From NCBI GenBank assembly GCA_001769805.1, contig MEPO01000025.1:36973-100972 (forward strand): 64,000 nt of DNA, read 5' to 3'. The DNA is from Bdellovibrionales bacterium GWA1_52_35 (GTDB taxonomy: Bacteria; Bdellovibrionota; UBA1018). The notes beneath the pieces are model-generated. The model did no database searches, was not told the DNA's origin, and saw only the letters and a list, made by a program, of their open reading frames with translations. Of this stretch, positions 9,883 to 18,593 are shown in pieces. A program made the position numbers and the translations under genes. The number at the start of each line of letters is the position of its first letter. Position 1 is the stretch's first letter.

Positions 9883-10644
9883 TTACTTGCTCTTCAAACT
9901 TTGTTCAAGACGCTGACCGGCAACTTTCCAGTCAATGGCTGCAAGCAAGGTGTTGGAATAATCAGGCTTGGCAGTGCCGTAATCGATCATGTACGCGTGC
10001 TCCCAGCCATCCATCGCTAGAATAATATCCTGGTCAACCAGAAGACCACGATGATGTTCTTCGATCAAAATATTGCGAAGCGCGCCATCCCTGCGTGAAC
10101 GCACGAGCAGGACCCAGCCCGGTGCCGAGGTCAGCCCCGCTTTCACATCGGCGGTCCACTTTTCCATCGAACCGAAATTCTTTTCGATCATCTGTTTCAA
10201 ATCTCCCGAAGGCTGAGAGGCTTCACCCGTGAGATTCTCGAAATAGTACTGATGCAGATAGGCACCATTGAAGGCCACCGCGAGACGGCGCATCAGTTCA
10301 GAAACTTCGCCGAAGCTGTAGTTGGCTGTCGCGCGATCGGCCGTGGCGAGCTTCTGTTCGATCTCGTTCGCCTTCTTTACATACCCTTGATAGAGGCCGA
10401 AATGCGCTTTGAGCTGCTTTTCAGACAGGCCCTTCACTTTTCCGATCAGATGGTCAAAATTTTTCGCTTCATGATTCATACGTTCGCTCCTTAAATTTTT
10501 GCCGCTTGCTGTTGCCATTAATGCACTGTTTTGATGAATCTGCAACAGATTTAATCCACCCCTCAGGTCGAGGGTTCCGAAACAAAACACGAAAATTGAT
10601 CCAGAGAAAAAGGCCCAGACAGCGAGTTTTTTTAAAATGCGCAT
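9883..10644 (-). CDS. Fe/Mn superoxide dismutase, possibly with two starts
   Basis: Dismutates superoxide. Counting from the internal Met at 10479, the four metal ligands are His26 (AHFGLYQGYV), His76 (AYLHQYYFENL), Asp157 and His161 (MDGWEHAY), and the form is 198 residues, the normal SodB length. The usual His30 gateway position reads Tyr. The frame extends upstream to ATG 10644 and adds 55 residues. These begin MRILKKLAVWAFF and form a typical signal peptide or anchor, with GAGGG just upstream. The internal ATG has a better site (AAGGAG, seven bases). The long form would be exported and the short form cytosolic. Metal preference cannot be decided from sequence alone. Confidence 0.88.
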   Translation of the reverse strand: MRILKKLAVWAFFSGSIFVFCFGTLDLRGGLNLLQIHQNSALMATASGKNLRSERMNHEAKNFDHLIGKVKGLSEKQLKAHFGLYQGYVKKANEIEQKLATADRATANYSFGEVSELMRRLAVAFNGAYLHQYYFENLTGEASQPSGDLKQMIEKNFGSMEKWTADVKAGLTSAPGWVLLVRSRRDGALRNILIEEHHRGLLVDQDIILAMDGWEHAYMIDYGTAKPDYSNTLLAAIDWKVAGQRLEQSLKSK

Positions 10645-10757
10645 GGTTCCCTCTAAAACGCTTTCGGATTTGCAAATTTGTCACCAAAGCTGCAGAAATG
10701 CTAAGAACGCCCTACCTATGTCATTGATTTTCAAGGCTTCCCGAATTAAAGCTAAAG

Positions 10758-10786
10758 TTGACCCAATTAGTCAATAACTCTAGACT
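10758..10786 (+). promoter_or_regulatory. Sigma70-type promoter for the lipoprotein gene
   Basis: TTGACC (10758-10763), 17-base spacer, TAGACT (10781-10786). It lies about 18 bases before the GTG at 10804, so the leader would be very short. Confidence 0.5.
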
Positions 10787-10803
10787 TATAGTTGGGGGTT
10801 GAT

Positions 10804-12453
10804 GTGACTTTCAGATTCTCTCAAAATCCGATCGCTCTGGCTCTTTTGGCCCTTTGCGTAACCAGTGCATCGGCATGCCTTCCCTCCACGAATCGAACTT
10901 CTGGCGTTTCGAGAACTGGCTCGAACATAGGAACCGTCTCGTCTATCAGCAGCACTGCGAGTACCGACGGAGCCTTAGGTCAATGCGCCAACATCGATTC
11001 AAGCCGTCCAGAGCGTGCTTACTGCATCGAGTGTTATTCCGAAATTCTCTCAACCCGGTGCCCGGGAGTCAGCACGCCAACATCGTGTCTCGACCACACA
11101 GTCGCCAACACTTTCACTCAGCTGGTGAACCAATGTATTTCTCAATCCATTCTAGCAGGCTTTGTCTGTTCTAAAACCTGCGCAACGGGTACCACCTTGA
11201 ACACAAGCACCTGCCAATGCCTCGCCAGCAGCGCGGGAGGGAGCGGAACTGGATCAGGAACAGGAGTGGGCACCACCCCGACTGATTCCGGCCAGACTGA
11301 TTATGGCCCCCCCCTTGTAACGCTCAGGTGGCCGGGACTCTATGATTCCAGCGACTATCCGGCTTCCTCGCCAAACGTGTCCTGCAAAGCCGATGTGCCC
11401 GTACTCTTTGAAATCCAGAATCGCGGAAATTCAATTCCAAAGATGAACGTCAATCGCTGGGCAGAGCGCTATCCCAAAACCGGAACCAGCAATGATGCCA
11501 GCAAATGGCTCACTACTCTCACGAACCCCACGTTTGATGCCCTGACCAACTCTGTACGAAGCACCCTCACCATTCAGTCGGGTCCAACAGGTAATTTGGG
11601 AGCCTATAAAGACAATATTTTCTTCGATGATTTCCAGGTTGCAGCCGATCGTTCTGGTGATTTTTCAAGTTCAACCGGAGTCATCAGCACCTCAAACACC
11701 ACCCGCTTGACGAGTTTCATAGGCCCCTACAAACAGGACGAAACCCTGACTCTTATGGTGGCAAATGTTCCAGGCGGCCCTTATCTCTTATTTTACGACC
11801 TCTATCTGCTCGAAGACTGGCAGGGCGCAAATCCCGTCACTCCAGCGGGGACGACAGTCAACCCTCATAGCTTCACGGTCAGGATAACCGCACCCACGAC
11901 TCAGACCTTGTTTGATAAATCACTTTCGAGTTCCTCCTCCTATGGCCAAAGCTACACCGGGCCGGCCACCTTCAAAGACGTACTCGCGTATCCCGCGATA
12001 GGCGATGCTCTCAAGGATGCCGCCTTCCCGATAGCCACCCGCCTGAATCTTGTCTGTCCGACGTTTTCCGGCAATGGTCCCTGCTCCTTGCAAGTCACCT
12101 TTGCGGGAAAAAACCTGACCTCCGCCACCACCCAGTTTTGGGGAATTGACAATGTGGGAATACTTCCGCTCCGGGAAATGGCTGTGAAATATACTTTCAC
12201 CGATACAAATCAGCTCACCTCGGCCTACTGCATGTGGTTCGAAGTCTACAATACCTGCAAAAATCCTGGCACTGCGAACCCGGCAGGCGGAAATACCTGC
12301 TCCTGCTGGGCAGGCGCCAAAAAGAGTCTGGCTTCAGGGGAAACCTTCACCGCTACCCGCAGCGATGCTGCGGTCGAATGTCCTGTTTCGGCGTTTCCCG
12401 ACTCGGACAACTATCCATTGCCGGCTCCCATTATCCGCGTGCTCACGCCGTAA
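10804..12453 (+). CDS. Putative lipoprotein of unknown function
   Basis: About 549 residues from GTG 10804, which has GGGGG a few bases upstream; a TTG at 10792 would add four residues. The N-terminus is MTFRFSQNPIALALLALC followed by SASAC, a hydrophobic signal ending in a plausible but non-ideal lipobox. A Cys-rich segment (about 60-140) with CIECYSEIL and CSKTCATGTTLNTSTCQC suggests disulfides. A Gly/Thr/Ser linker (GGSGTGSGTGVG) then leads to a large domain rich in beta-strand-like sequence, with Cys-containing ends (YNTCKN, NTCSCWAG). I recognise no catalytic motif. It is probably an envelope or surface protein. Confidence 0.75.
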   Translation: MTFRFSQNPIALALLALCVTSASACLPSTNRTSGVSRTGSNIGTVSSISSTASTDGALGQCANIDSSRPERAYCIECYSEILSTRCPGVSTPTSCLDHTVANTFTQLVNQCISQSILAGFVCSKTCATGTTLNTSTCQCLASSAGGSGTGSGTGVGTTPTDSGQTDYGPPLVTLRWPGLYDSSDYPASSPNVSCKADVPVLFEIQNRGNSIPKMNVNRWAERYPKTGTSNDASKWLTTLTNPTFDALTNSVRSTLTIQSGPTGNLGAYKDNIFFDDFQVAADRSGDFSSSTGVISTSNTTRLTSFIGPYKQDETLTLMVANVPGGPYLLFYDLYLLEDWQGANPVTPAGTTVNPHSFTVRITAPTTQTLFDKSLSSSSSYGQSYTGPATFKDVLAYPAIGDALKDAAFPIATRLNLVCPTFSGNGPCSLQVTFAGKNLTSATTQFWGIDNVGILPLREMAVKYTFTDTNQLTSAYCMWFEVYNTCKNPGTANPAGGNTCSCWAGAKKSLASGETFTATRSDAAVECPVSAFPDSDNYPLPAPIIRVLTP

Positions 12454-12473
12454 TAGCTCCCGACTCGTAAATC

Positions 12474-15400
12474 CTATTTGGACGATAGGCGCGCGATCAC
12501 CTCACGCACCAGACTGTGAGAACCGATGGAGCGCAAGGCTTGCGCGACATCCTCCAGCAGATCCTTGGAACCTGCATTCGTCGGATCAATCATTTCGATG
12601 ATTGGCAGGACTGCCGATTTGTCCTTGATCTTCCCCAACGCAATCACCGCCTGCCGACGAACCATGCCATCTTTATCCTTGAGCAGGGAGACCAGCATCG
12701 GGACGCATTCCTGAACTTCAGCCAGAAACATCTTCACACCGGAGGGATCCTGCTGCCATTTTTCGGCAAACTGCTGGCGCGCGGCGATCTGGGTCAACTC
12801 ACCGATCGCGAAACAGGCGCTGCTTCTCATCAGAACATCCGAATGCATGAGCATCGGCTTCAAAGTATCGATCACCTCAAGACGCCCGGAGGCAAAAATC
12901 GCCATGGCGGCATTCGCTTTGACCCGGTTATTGCGGCTGTTCAGCAGAGGCAGAATGAGGTCGGTGGCGCGCGGATTGCGGACCTGCCCGATCGCCTCGA
13001 CCGCGTTGGCAACCACCCTGTCCAATTTGGATTCCAGAAACGGCACCAGGCCGAAGATCCGGTCATTCGCGCAGATTTTTCCGATGGTCGCGATCCCGGC
13101 TGAAATGACTTTCTCGCTGTCGCTGTTCTCAATCATGTAAAAGAGCGCGCTGACGGCCTGCTCATCATCGCGCTTGGCAAGCTTGCTGACTGCCACTGTC
13201 CCGGCAATCTGAATCGCCTCATCCGGATCTTTGAGAGTCCTGAGGACCGGGGCGAGGGCGTGCTCATTACGGGATTGTCCGAGCAGATCAAGGCTGCGCT
13301 TGCGCAATTCCCGGTCTGAACTCTTAAGATTGGCAACCAGGACTTCAATGTCGCGGATACCGATGAGTTCAAAAACATGAACGTCTTCTTCCTTGCCCCG
13401 GATCTTCTCCGTAGCCAGCTCATGGTACTCCAGCAGTCCCCGGACTTTTTCTTCAATGTGATTGGAAAAAACAATCTTGGTGTATTTACCGAGTTTCGAA
13501 AGCTTTTCAATCCGGCTGGCGAGATTCACAACGTCGCCAATGACCGTGAAGTCCATGCGATCCTTGGAGCCGATTGGCCCGGAAATAATTTCGCCATAAC
13601 TGATCCCGACTCCGATTTCGATCAGGGCTTTATTCATTGACTTACGCTTTTGATTAAAAATAGCCAGACGTTCCCGCATTTCCATGCCACAGTAGATGGC
13701 CGCCAGGGCCGTGGAAGCAGCGGAGGTCTGAACGCGGTAACGCTCCATCCCCGACTCAGCCGGGCGAAAAGTCTTCACTTCGTCTGAAGCATAAAAGACC
13801 GCAAGAAAGGCATCCCCGATGAATTTGTCGACTTCTCCCCCGTACTTGTAAACCACTTCAACCATCTCCGAGAAATACTCATTGAGCATCGTCGTGATTT
13901 CCTCAGCGCCGAGGTTTTCACAATGGCGAACGAAGTTGCGGATGTCACAGAACAGCACCGTCGCCGAAACGCGTGAGCCCCCGATCTTGATTCCCCCGGG
14001 ACTATCGGGAGCTTCCATAATTTGCCGATAAGTGGAGTCCGAAAGATATTTGCGGAGTTCTTTCTTCTTCTTCAACTCCGTAGTCATGGTGTTGAAAGCA
14101 TGCACCAGCTCACCGATTTCGTCGGTCCGCCGGTCCTCCACCGAAATGTCATAGTCTCCGGCCGCGACCCTTTGGAGCGCCTGCACGAGTCTGCGAATCG
14201 GGTGAATCAGGACGCGGGCAAAAAGAAAGGCAAGCAGCAGGCCGATGGCGAGCGATGGAATAAAATCCAGCAGGATCTGGCGCCGGATTGTCGCAATCGC
14301 CTTATGCAAAGTCGAGTAGGTGAACTGGCACTCCACCCAGAAGAGCGGCTCCTGGTTTTCATTTTTGTACGTGTTGATTACCACCAGGATCTTCTCTCCG
14401 TCCCGGTTCAGGTGCGCGGTCACGAGATCACGTGACGCGAGCTGCTCCACAATATCGGCTGAGAAATCGGCTTGGGGTGCTTCCTTGCCGGAGGGTGGCT
14501 TGGCACCTTCGGAAATCAAAGCCTGCTCGCTGTCAAAGAGCACCCGGCTGTTGCGATGAGAGATGATCCGGATGCGCAAAAGGTTTTCGTTCGTTGCGGT
14601 GATGAGCCGCATTTCGGGCAGGAACCGTTCCTTATAATAAAAATGAAAGAAATGAGTGAAATCGGCAATCACTTCAGCGGTCGAAAACTGTGTAAAAAGC
14701 ACAGATTCTTTTTGAATCCGTTCCGTCTGCTGCTCCGTCTCGAGCGCCACGAGAGAAAAGAACACCACGGAGGCGGCCACCGCATTAATGACGAAGATCC
14801 CGGCAAAAACCTTGAGCTGCAGGCGCCAGTAGCGCGCAATCCACTGCAGAAGCCGTTCGCGAACCTTCCCGATCCAAGCCGGTTGGCGCTGAAAAAGCAC
14901 CCTGCGGGCCAATGCAATGAGCAGAACTCCCAAGAGCAAAGCACCCCAAACAGTCCACTGCAAAGCGCGCGTATCGAGCGAATAAAGAACGCCCCCTGCC
15001 GCGCCCGGCATAAAGATGTGCAAGGAAAAGCCGCTGGTCAGGAGAACCGGATCCTGAACCTTCACGGATTCGGGAGCAGTCCCAAGCAAACCCTGAACCT
15101 GCTTCTGCAAACCCGGATCAATTATTTCGGGCTTTTGGGAGTCAAAAAGAACGGTCCCGTCCTGCCCTGAATAAATAGTGAGACGCTCGATCTTACTGCC
15201 TGGCCTTTTGTTCTGAACCGAACGCAAAATTTCCTGAATGCCCGGGGCGAACTGATCATCATAGAAGAAATAGAAGCTGCCCTGAAAGAGGTTCTCCACC
15301 TTGGGATGATAGATTCTGACGGTTTCCAGCCCCTCATGTGCGAGGCGTGCGAAGCGCGCTTTTTTGTACAAAGAGACGCCACCGACGTAGCTGAGGATGA

Positions 15401-15479
15401 CCAAACTCCAAATTATGGCCGATTTGAGCGCGTACCGATTTTTTTCGCCCTCAACACGACCTTCCGTTGCCGCATTCAT
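12474..15479 (-). CDS. Membrane class III adenylate cyclase with HEAT repeats
   Basis: 1001 residues. TM segments lie near 20-38, 172-191, 222-245 and 404-424. The two extracytoplasmic regions between them look related: each contains a VLFDS motif (about 109-114 and 313-318). A HAMP domain (about 424-475) leads to a class III cyclase domain (about 500-700). The metal-binding Asps are Asp512 (FCDIRNF) and Asp556 (KFIGDAFLAVF). Base recognition involves Lys552 and Asp643, and the transition-state pair is Asn652/Arg656 (VNLASRIE), so it looks active. The C-terminus (about 715-1000) is a run of HEAT repeats such as RRQAVIALGKIKDKSAVLPI. A C-terminal HEAT solenoid probably docks a partner or restrains the cyclase (inference). 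Confidence 0.9.
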   Translation of the reverse strand: MNAATEGRVEGEKNRYALKSAIIWSLVILSYVGGVSLYKKARFARLAHEGLETVRIYHPKVENLFQGSFYFFYDDQFAPGIQEILRSVQNKRPGSKIERLTIYSGQDGTVLFDSQKPEIIDPGLQKQVQGLLGTAPESVKVQDPVLLTSGFSLHIFMPGAAGGVLYSLDTRALQWTVWGALLLGVLLIALARRVLFQRQPAWIGKVRERLLQWIARYWRLQLKVFAGIFVINAVAASVVFFSLVALETEQQTERIQKESVLFTQFSTAEVIADFTHFFHFYYKERFLPEMRLITATNENLLRIRIISHRNSRVLFDSEQALISEGAKPPSGKEAPQADFSADIVEQLASRDLVTAHLNRDGEKILVVINTYKNENQEPLFWVECQFTYSTLHKAIATIRRQILLDFIPSLAIGLLLAFLFARVLIHPIRRLVQALQRVAAGDYDISVEDRRTDEIGELVHAFNTMTTELKKKKELRKYLSDSTYRQIMEAPDSPGGIKIGGSRVSATVLFCDIRNFVRHCENLGAEEITTMLNEYFSEMVEVVYKYGGEVDKFIGDAFLAVFYASDEVKTFRPAESGMERYRVQTSAASTALAAIYCGMEMRERLAIFNQKRKSMNKALIEIGVGISYGEIISGPIGSKDRMDFTVIGDVVNLASRIEKLSKLGKYTKIVFSNHIEEKVRGLLEYHELATEKIRGKEEDVHVFELIGIRDIEVLVANLKSSDRELRKRSLDLLGQSRNEHALAPVLRTLKDPDEAIQIAGTVAVSKLAKRDDEQAVSALFYMIENSDSEKVISAGIATIGKICANDRIFGLVPFLESKLDRVVANAVEAIGQVRNPRATDLILPLLNSRNNRVKANAAMAIFASGRLEVIDTLKPMLMHSDVLMRSSACFAIGELTQIAARQQFAEKWQQDPSGVKMFLAEVQECVPMLVSLLKDKDGMVRRQAVIALGKIKDKSAVLPIIEMIDPTNAGSKDLLEDVAQALRSIGSHSLVREVIARLSSK

Positions 15480-15510
15480 GGATTTTCAGTATAACGCGGC
15501 GTGAGGAGCT

Positions 15511-16179
15511 ATGTCCAACCCTGAAGTCACTATTCTTTTTGAAGATACCCAGGTCCTGGTGATTTCCAAACCGGCTGGGTTATTGAGCCAGGGCGAGCAT
15601 CGGGGCGACCCCAATGTCGTCGACTGGGCACGCGCTTATCTCGGGCGCAATTACGTGGGCCTCATCCATCGCCTGGATCGCAACACCTCCGGAGCCATGA
15701 TCCTGGCCAAACGCAGCAAAGCGGCGCAAAGGCTCACAGAGCAGCTTCAGGAGGGAACTCTCACCCGCAAATACCTGGCTTGGCTGGAAGGGACTCTGAA
15801 AGATGCAGCCACCTGGAAACACCTGCTTTTGAAAGATCCCAGAACCAATCGGGTTCGCGTACTGAAGTCCGGCTCTGAAAGATCTTCCGAAAAACCCAAA
15901 GAAGCCGTTCTTTCCCTCCGGCCCTTGAAATCGGGCGTTTGGAAATCACAACCCCTGACTCTTGCGGAATTCAAGCTTGAGACCGGGCGCTCTCATCAGA
16001 TCCGGGTTCAGGCTGCCGCAGAAGGCTTCCCGCTCCTTGGAGATCCCAAATACGGGAGTGGCAAGACTCTCGATTTCGGGCGCCCCGCCCTGCATTCCAT
16101 CGAACTCCAGTTCAAGCACCCGATTTCGGGTGAACTGCTGACCTTCGAAGCGCCTCTTGCGCCAGACATGAAACTTTAA
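15511..16179 (+). CDS. RluA-family pseudouridine synthase
   Basis: 222 residues. Converts uridine to pseudouridine in rRNA or tRNA. The catalytic block is LIHRLDRNTSGAMILAK (catalytic Asp in RLDR), followed by KYLAWLEG and the RNA-binding ending GRSHQIRVQ...LLGDPKYG. There is no N-terminal S4 domain, as in the short RluA/RluC-like members. The substrate position cannot be assigned. Its 3' end overlaps that of the convergent methyltransferase gene by four bases. A second member of the family lies 1 kb away on the other strand. Confidence 0.9.
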   Translation: MSNPEVTILFEDTQVLVISKPAGLLSQGEHRGDPNVVDWARAYLGRNYVGLIHRLDRNTSGAMILAKRSKAAQRLTEQLQEGTLTRKYLAWLEGTLKDAATWKHLLLKDPRTNRVRVLKSGSERSSEKPKEAVLSLRPLKSGVWKSQPLTLAEFKLETGRSHQIRVQAAAEGFPLLGDPKYGSGKTLDFGRPALHSIELQFKHPISGELLTFEAPLAPDMKL

Positions 16180-17183
16180 GGCTTCTGGTTTTTCAGCCGG
16201 AGAATCCAGCCTTTTAAATAGCGCTCTTCCGGTTTTTCGAAGGCGGTCGGGAACGTATCGGGTAGATCGATTCGTTTCAGAAGTTCAAAACTCATGCCTC
16301 GCTCTCTTGCGGCCGCAAGGACTTCAGCTTCGAAACGAGCCCAGGGCACATTCGCCGAATTGATGGAGGAAATCAGAATCCCCTCACCGCCGAGAACGTC
16401 GAGAGCCAATAAATGAAGTTTCTTGAGGTCTTTGGAAGTCGAAAAATTCCCTTTCGCTCCTCTGGAAAAAGAGGGCGGATCGAGAATCACGCAGTCAAAT
16501 TTCCGTCCTTCGCGCTTGAGTCTTGGAAGCCATTCAAAGACATCCCCTGCAATGAACCGGGCCCGATCCGCAGCCAGTTCATTGAGTTTCCAGTTCTGCT
16601 CGGCCCAGACCACCGACGGTTTGGACAAATCCAAAGTGGTCACGTGCGAAGCCCCCCCAATCCCAGCAGCAACCGAAAGACTACCCGTGTAGGCAAACGT
16701 ATTGAGTACCGTCCAATCGCGAGCATGAGATACCAGCCAGTTGCGAAGAGGCCGATGGTCCAGGAAAAGCCCCGGATGTTTGGCTCCCAGGAGCTGAACC
16801 AGATACCGGCCGGTCTCTTCCACTTCAAAGCGGCCCGAGGGTGGCGCGCCGTGAAGAATGTAAGGATCTTCAGGGACGCCCTTCTCGGGGCGATTCAATA
16901 AAACAACCGACTGAAGTCCTGCGTCTTCCTCTGATTTCAAAAAATCCACGACCAGGGCGCCGGCTTCCCGTCCCTGATTGCCCTGGATGTCTTCCCAGAC
17001 GGTGACCCAATAATGAGAAGCAAACCGGTCGACCGCCACGTTTTCGAGAATTCCGGTTCCCTCTCCGGGGCCGTAGAAAACCCTCACGGCTGGCGCTTTG
17101 CCGTTCAGGAGTCCGGCTTGCTTGCGCCAGCTCCAGGCTCTCTTCAGTTCCACATACGGTGTTTCCAGATGTTTTTTAACCAT
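16176..17183 (-). CDS. RlmI-like SAM-dependent RNA methyltransferase
   Basis: 335 residues from ATG 17183 (MVKKHLETPYVELKRAW). A 65-residue upstream extension is only read-through of the preceding gene in another frame. A short N-terminal PUA-like/RNA-binding region (about 1-75) precedes a Rossmann methyltransferase: motif I VLNTFAYTGSLSVAAG, acidic loop TTLDLSKPSVVWAEQN, and the catalytic motif IV VILDPPSFSRG. This layout matches 23S rRNA m5C methyltransferases of the RlmI group, although the N-terminal domain is divergent. It starts four bases after the stop of the RluA-type gene, so the two RNA-modification genes form an operon. Confidence 0.85.
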   Translation of the reverse strand: MVKKHLETPYVELKRAWSWRKQAGLLNGKAPAVRVFYGPGEGTGILENVAVDRFASHYWVTVWEDIQGNQGREAGALVVDFLKSEEDAGLQSVVLLNRPEKGVPEDPYILHGAPPSGRFEVEETGRYLVQLLGAKHPGLFLDHRPLRNWLVSHARDWTVLNTFAYTGSLSVAAGIGGASHVTTLDLSKPSVVWAEQNWKLNELAADRARFIAGDVFEWLPRLKREGRKFDCVILDPPSFSRGAKGNFSTSKDLKKLHLLALDVLGGEGILISSINSANVPWARFEAEVLAAARERGMSFELLKRIDLPDTFPTAFEKPEERYLKGWILRLKNQKP

Positions 17184-17187
17184 GATT

Positions 17188-17880
17188 TTACCCGCGGGTT
17201 CTCCTGGCCGAAGTGACCCAGGTCTGGAAATCTTCCGGCCAGGGTGCCTCGAAGATCTCGGATTTTTTGCCATACTCCGCCGGCAATTCCAGGCGGGCCG
17301 CATGAAGTGCCACGCGTGGAATCGAGAGGTCCTGCGCTGGAAGCACGATTTTGGAAGGTCCCAAGTAACGGAGATCACCCCAAAGCGGAAATCCAGCTTG
17401 AGCCAGGTGAATTCTGATCTGATGCCTGCGCCCAGTGAGCGGCTTGACCAAAGCCAGAAATCCCGACTCGTCCCCCTGCAAACTATACCGTTCCCGCACT
17501 TCGACTTGGGTCACGCAGTGCGCACCTTGAATCGGGTTATTGATTCGGAAAACAGGAGTTGCCGGCCGGCCCTGAGCCAGACAGGAATAAGTCTTCTGAA
17601 CCTGATGGCTGGAAAACCACCTATTTGCCTGTCGGTGGGCTTCAGCGGAACGAGCAAAAAGAACCACTCCACTCGTGTCCCGATCCAGGCGATGAACGAC
17701 CCAGATCCGCCCAAACTGCTCTTGAACCTGAAGAGAAAGGACCGGAACTTGCGGACCGGCGGGCTCATTCGAACTCGGATGGGAACTCGGATGCCCCGGA
17801 ATCGTCAGGCACCCTGCCGGTTTGTTCGCCACAAGCCAGCGGTCAGTTTCCGCGATTATTTGGACGTCCAGCTGAATCAT
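17188..17880 (-). CDS. RluA-family pseudouridine synthase
   Basis: 230 residues. The catalytic block VVHRLDRDTSGVVLFARS is intact and is followed by RRHQIRIHLAQAGFPLWGDLRYLG, the RNA-contacting C-terminal strand. No S4 domain is present. The protein is clearly different from the other copy at 15511-16179, so the pair are paralogues with presumably different targets. It is the first gene of an operon with the methyltransferase. Confidence 0.9.
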   Translation of the reverse strand: MIQLDVQIIAETDRWLVANKPAGCLTIPGHPSSHPSSNEPAGPQVPVLSLQVQEQFGRIWVVHRLDRDTSGVVLFARSAEAHRQANRWFSSHQVQKTYSCLAQGRPATPVFRINNPIQGAHCVTQVEVRERYSLQGDESGFLALVKPLTGRRHQIRIHLAQAGFPLWGDLRYLGPSKIVLPAQDLSIPRVALHAARLELPAEYGKKSEIFEAPWPEDFQTWVTSARRTRG

Positions 17881-17927
17881 GTGCTCCAGCGTACCATTTT
17901 TTCAGGAGTATGGTAGCTTCACATCAT

Positions 17928-18593
17928 ATGAGCCGCAGGGTTTTCTACGGAAGTTTCTTCGTTCTGATACTCGGAACTCTGGTGATGTTCATGGGTTCGG
18001 TCGTGAACAGTCCGGATCGCATTCTCGTGCTCCAACAGGAAGCGGTCTCCGCCACCGCCCCCGCCACTCTGGATCGCGCGGTCCGGAATGTCATTAATTG
18101 GCCCGACTGGTTACATGCGACCTGGGACGCCGCACTCCTGGACGGGACCGGGCGCCCTCTTCCCATGACCGACCAGACGATTGCACCGGGACGGATCGGA
18201 CGAATCACTGTCTCGACGAAACCCCGTCCACCCCGGACTTTTCCTTATGTCGAGATTCCTCCCTCCGGAAAAGATGATTACCTCATCGGCTTCATCGTGA
18301 CTGAATATGTTCCCGAGCGGCTCCTGCGGCTGCAAATCACGAAAAACACGGCAATCAAAATCACAAATCTTTTTGATCAGATTGAATGGCGGATCGAACT
18401 TTCTCCTGAAGGCCCGGGCGGAACGCGCTTGAAGGGAAAAGTGACGGTCCACACGGCCCATTGGCGTGCCCGCCTCTTTGGCATTCTGATTCCCCGGTAT
18501 TTTCTCCAGCAGATCTTCCTGCCTTCGGTCGAAAAGCTCGCAAAAATCGACCGGCCGCTGGCTCTCAACCCCCAACTCAGGGATTCCAAATGA
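17928..18593 (+). CDS. SRPBCC-fold membrane-anchored protein
   Basis: 221 residues from ATG 17928 (MSRRVFYGSFFVLIL). An in-frame ATG at 17910 is only one base from an AGGAG, too close to be its site. One N-terminal TM helix (about 5-25) is followed by a START/SRPBCC-like domain: LDRAVRNVINWPDWLHATWD, then WRIELSPEGPGGTRLKGKV and a long C-terminal helix LPSVEKLAK. These proteins bind lipids or other hydrophobic ligands. The upstream 110 codons of the open frame are a shadow of the RluA gene. The TGA overlaps the ATG of the MurF fusion (ATGA), so the two are translationally coupled. Confidence 0.75.
   Translation: MSRRVFYGSFFVLILGTLVMFMGSVVNSPDRILVLQQEAVSATAPATLDRAVRNVINWPDWLHATWDAALLDGTGRPLPMTDQTIAPGRIGRITVSTKPRPPRTFPYVEIPPSGKDDYLIGFIVTEYVPERLLRLQITKNTAIKITNLFDQIEWRIELSPEGPGGTRLKGKVTVHTAHWRARLFGILIPRYFLQQIFLPSVEKLAKIDRPLALNPQLRDSK

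Noticed and set aside
17184..17378. 65-residue upstream extension of the RlmI-like methyltransferase
   Set aside because: It overlaps the end of the RluA-type gene in another frame and has no family similarity. The Met at 17183 follows that stop by four bases.
17559..17927. N-terminal 110-plus codons of the SRPBCC open frame
   Set aside because: They are antisense to the RluA-type gene, lack a start signal and read as Arg/Pro-rich non-coding sequence. The protein logically begins at the TM helix near 17928.
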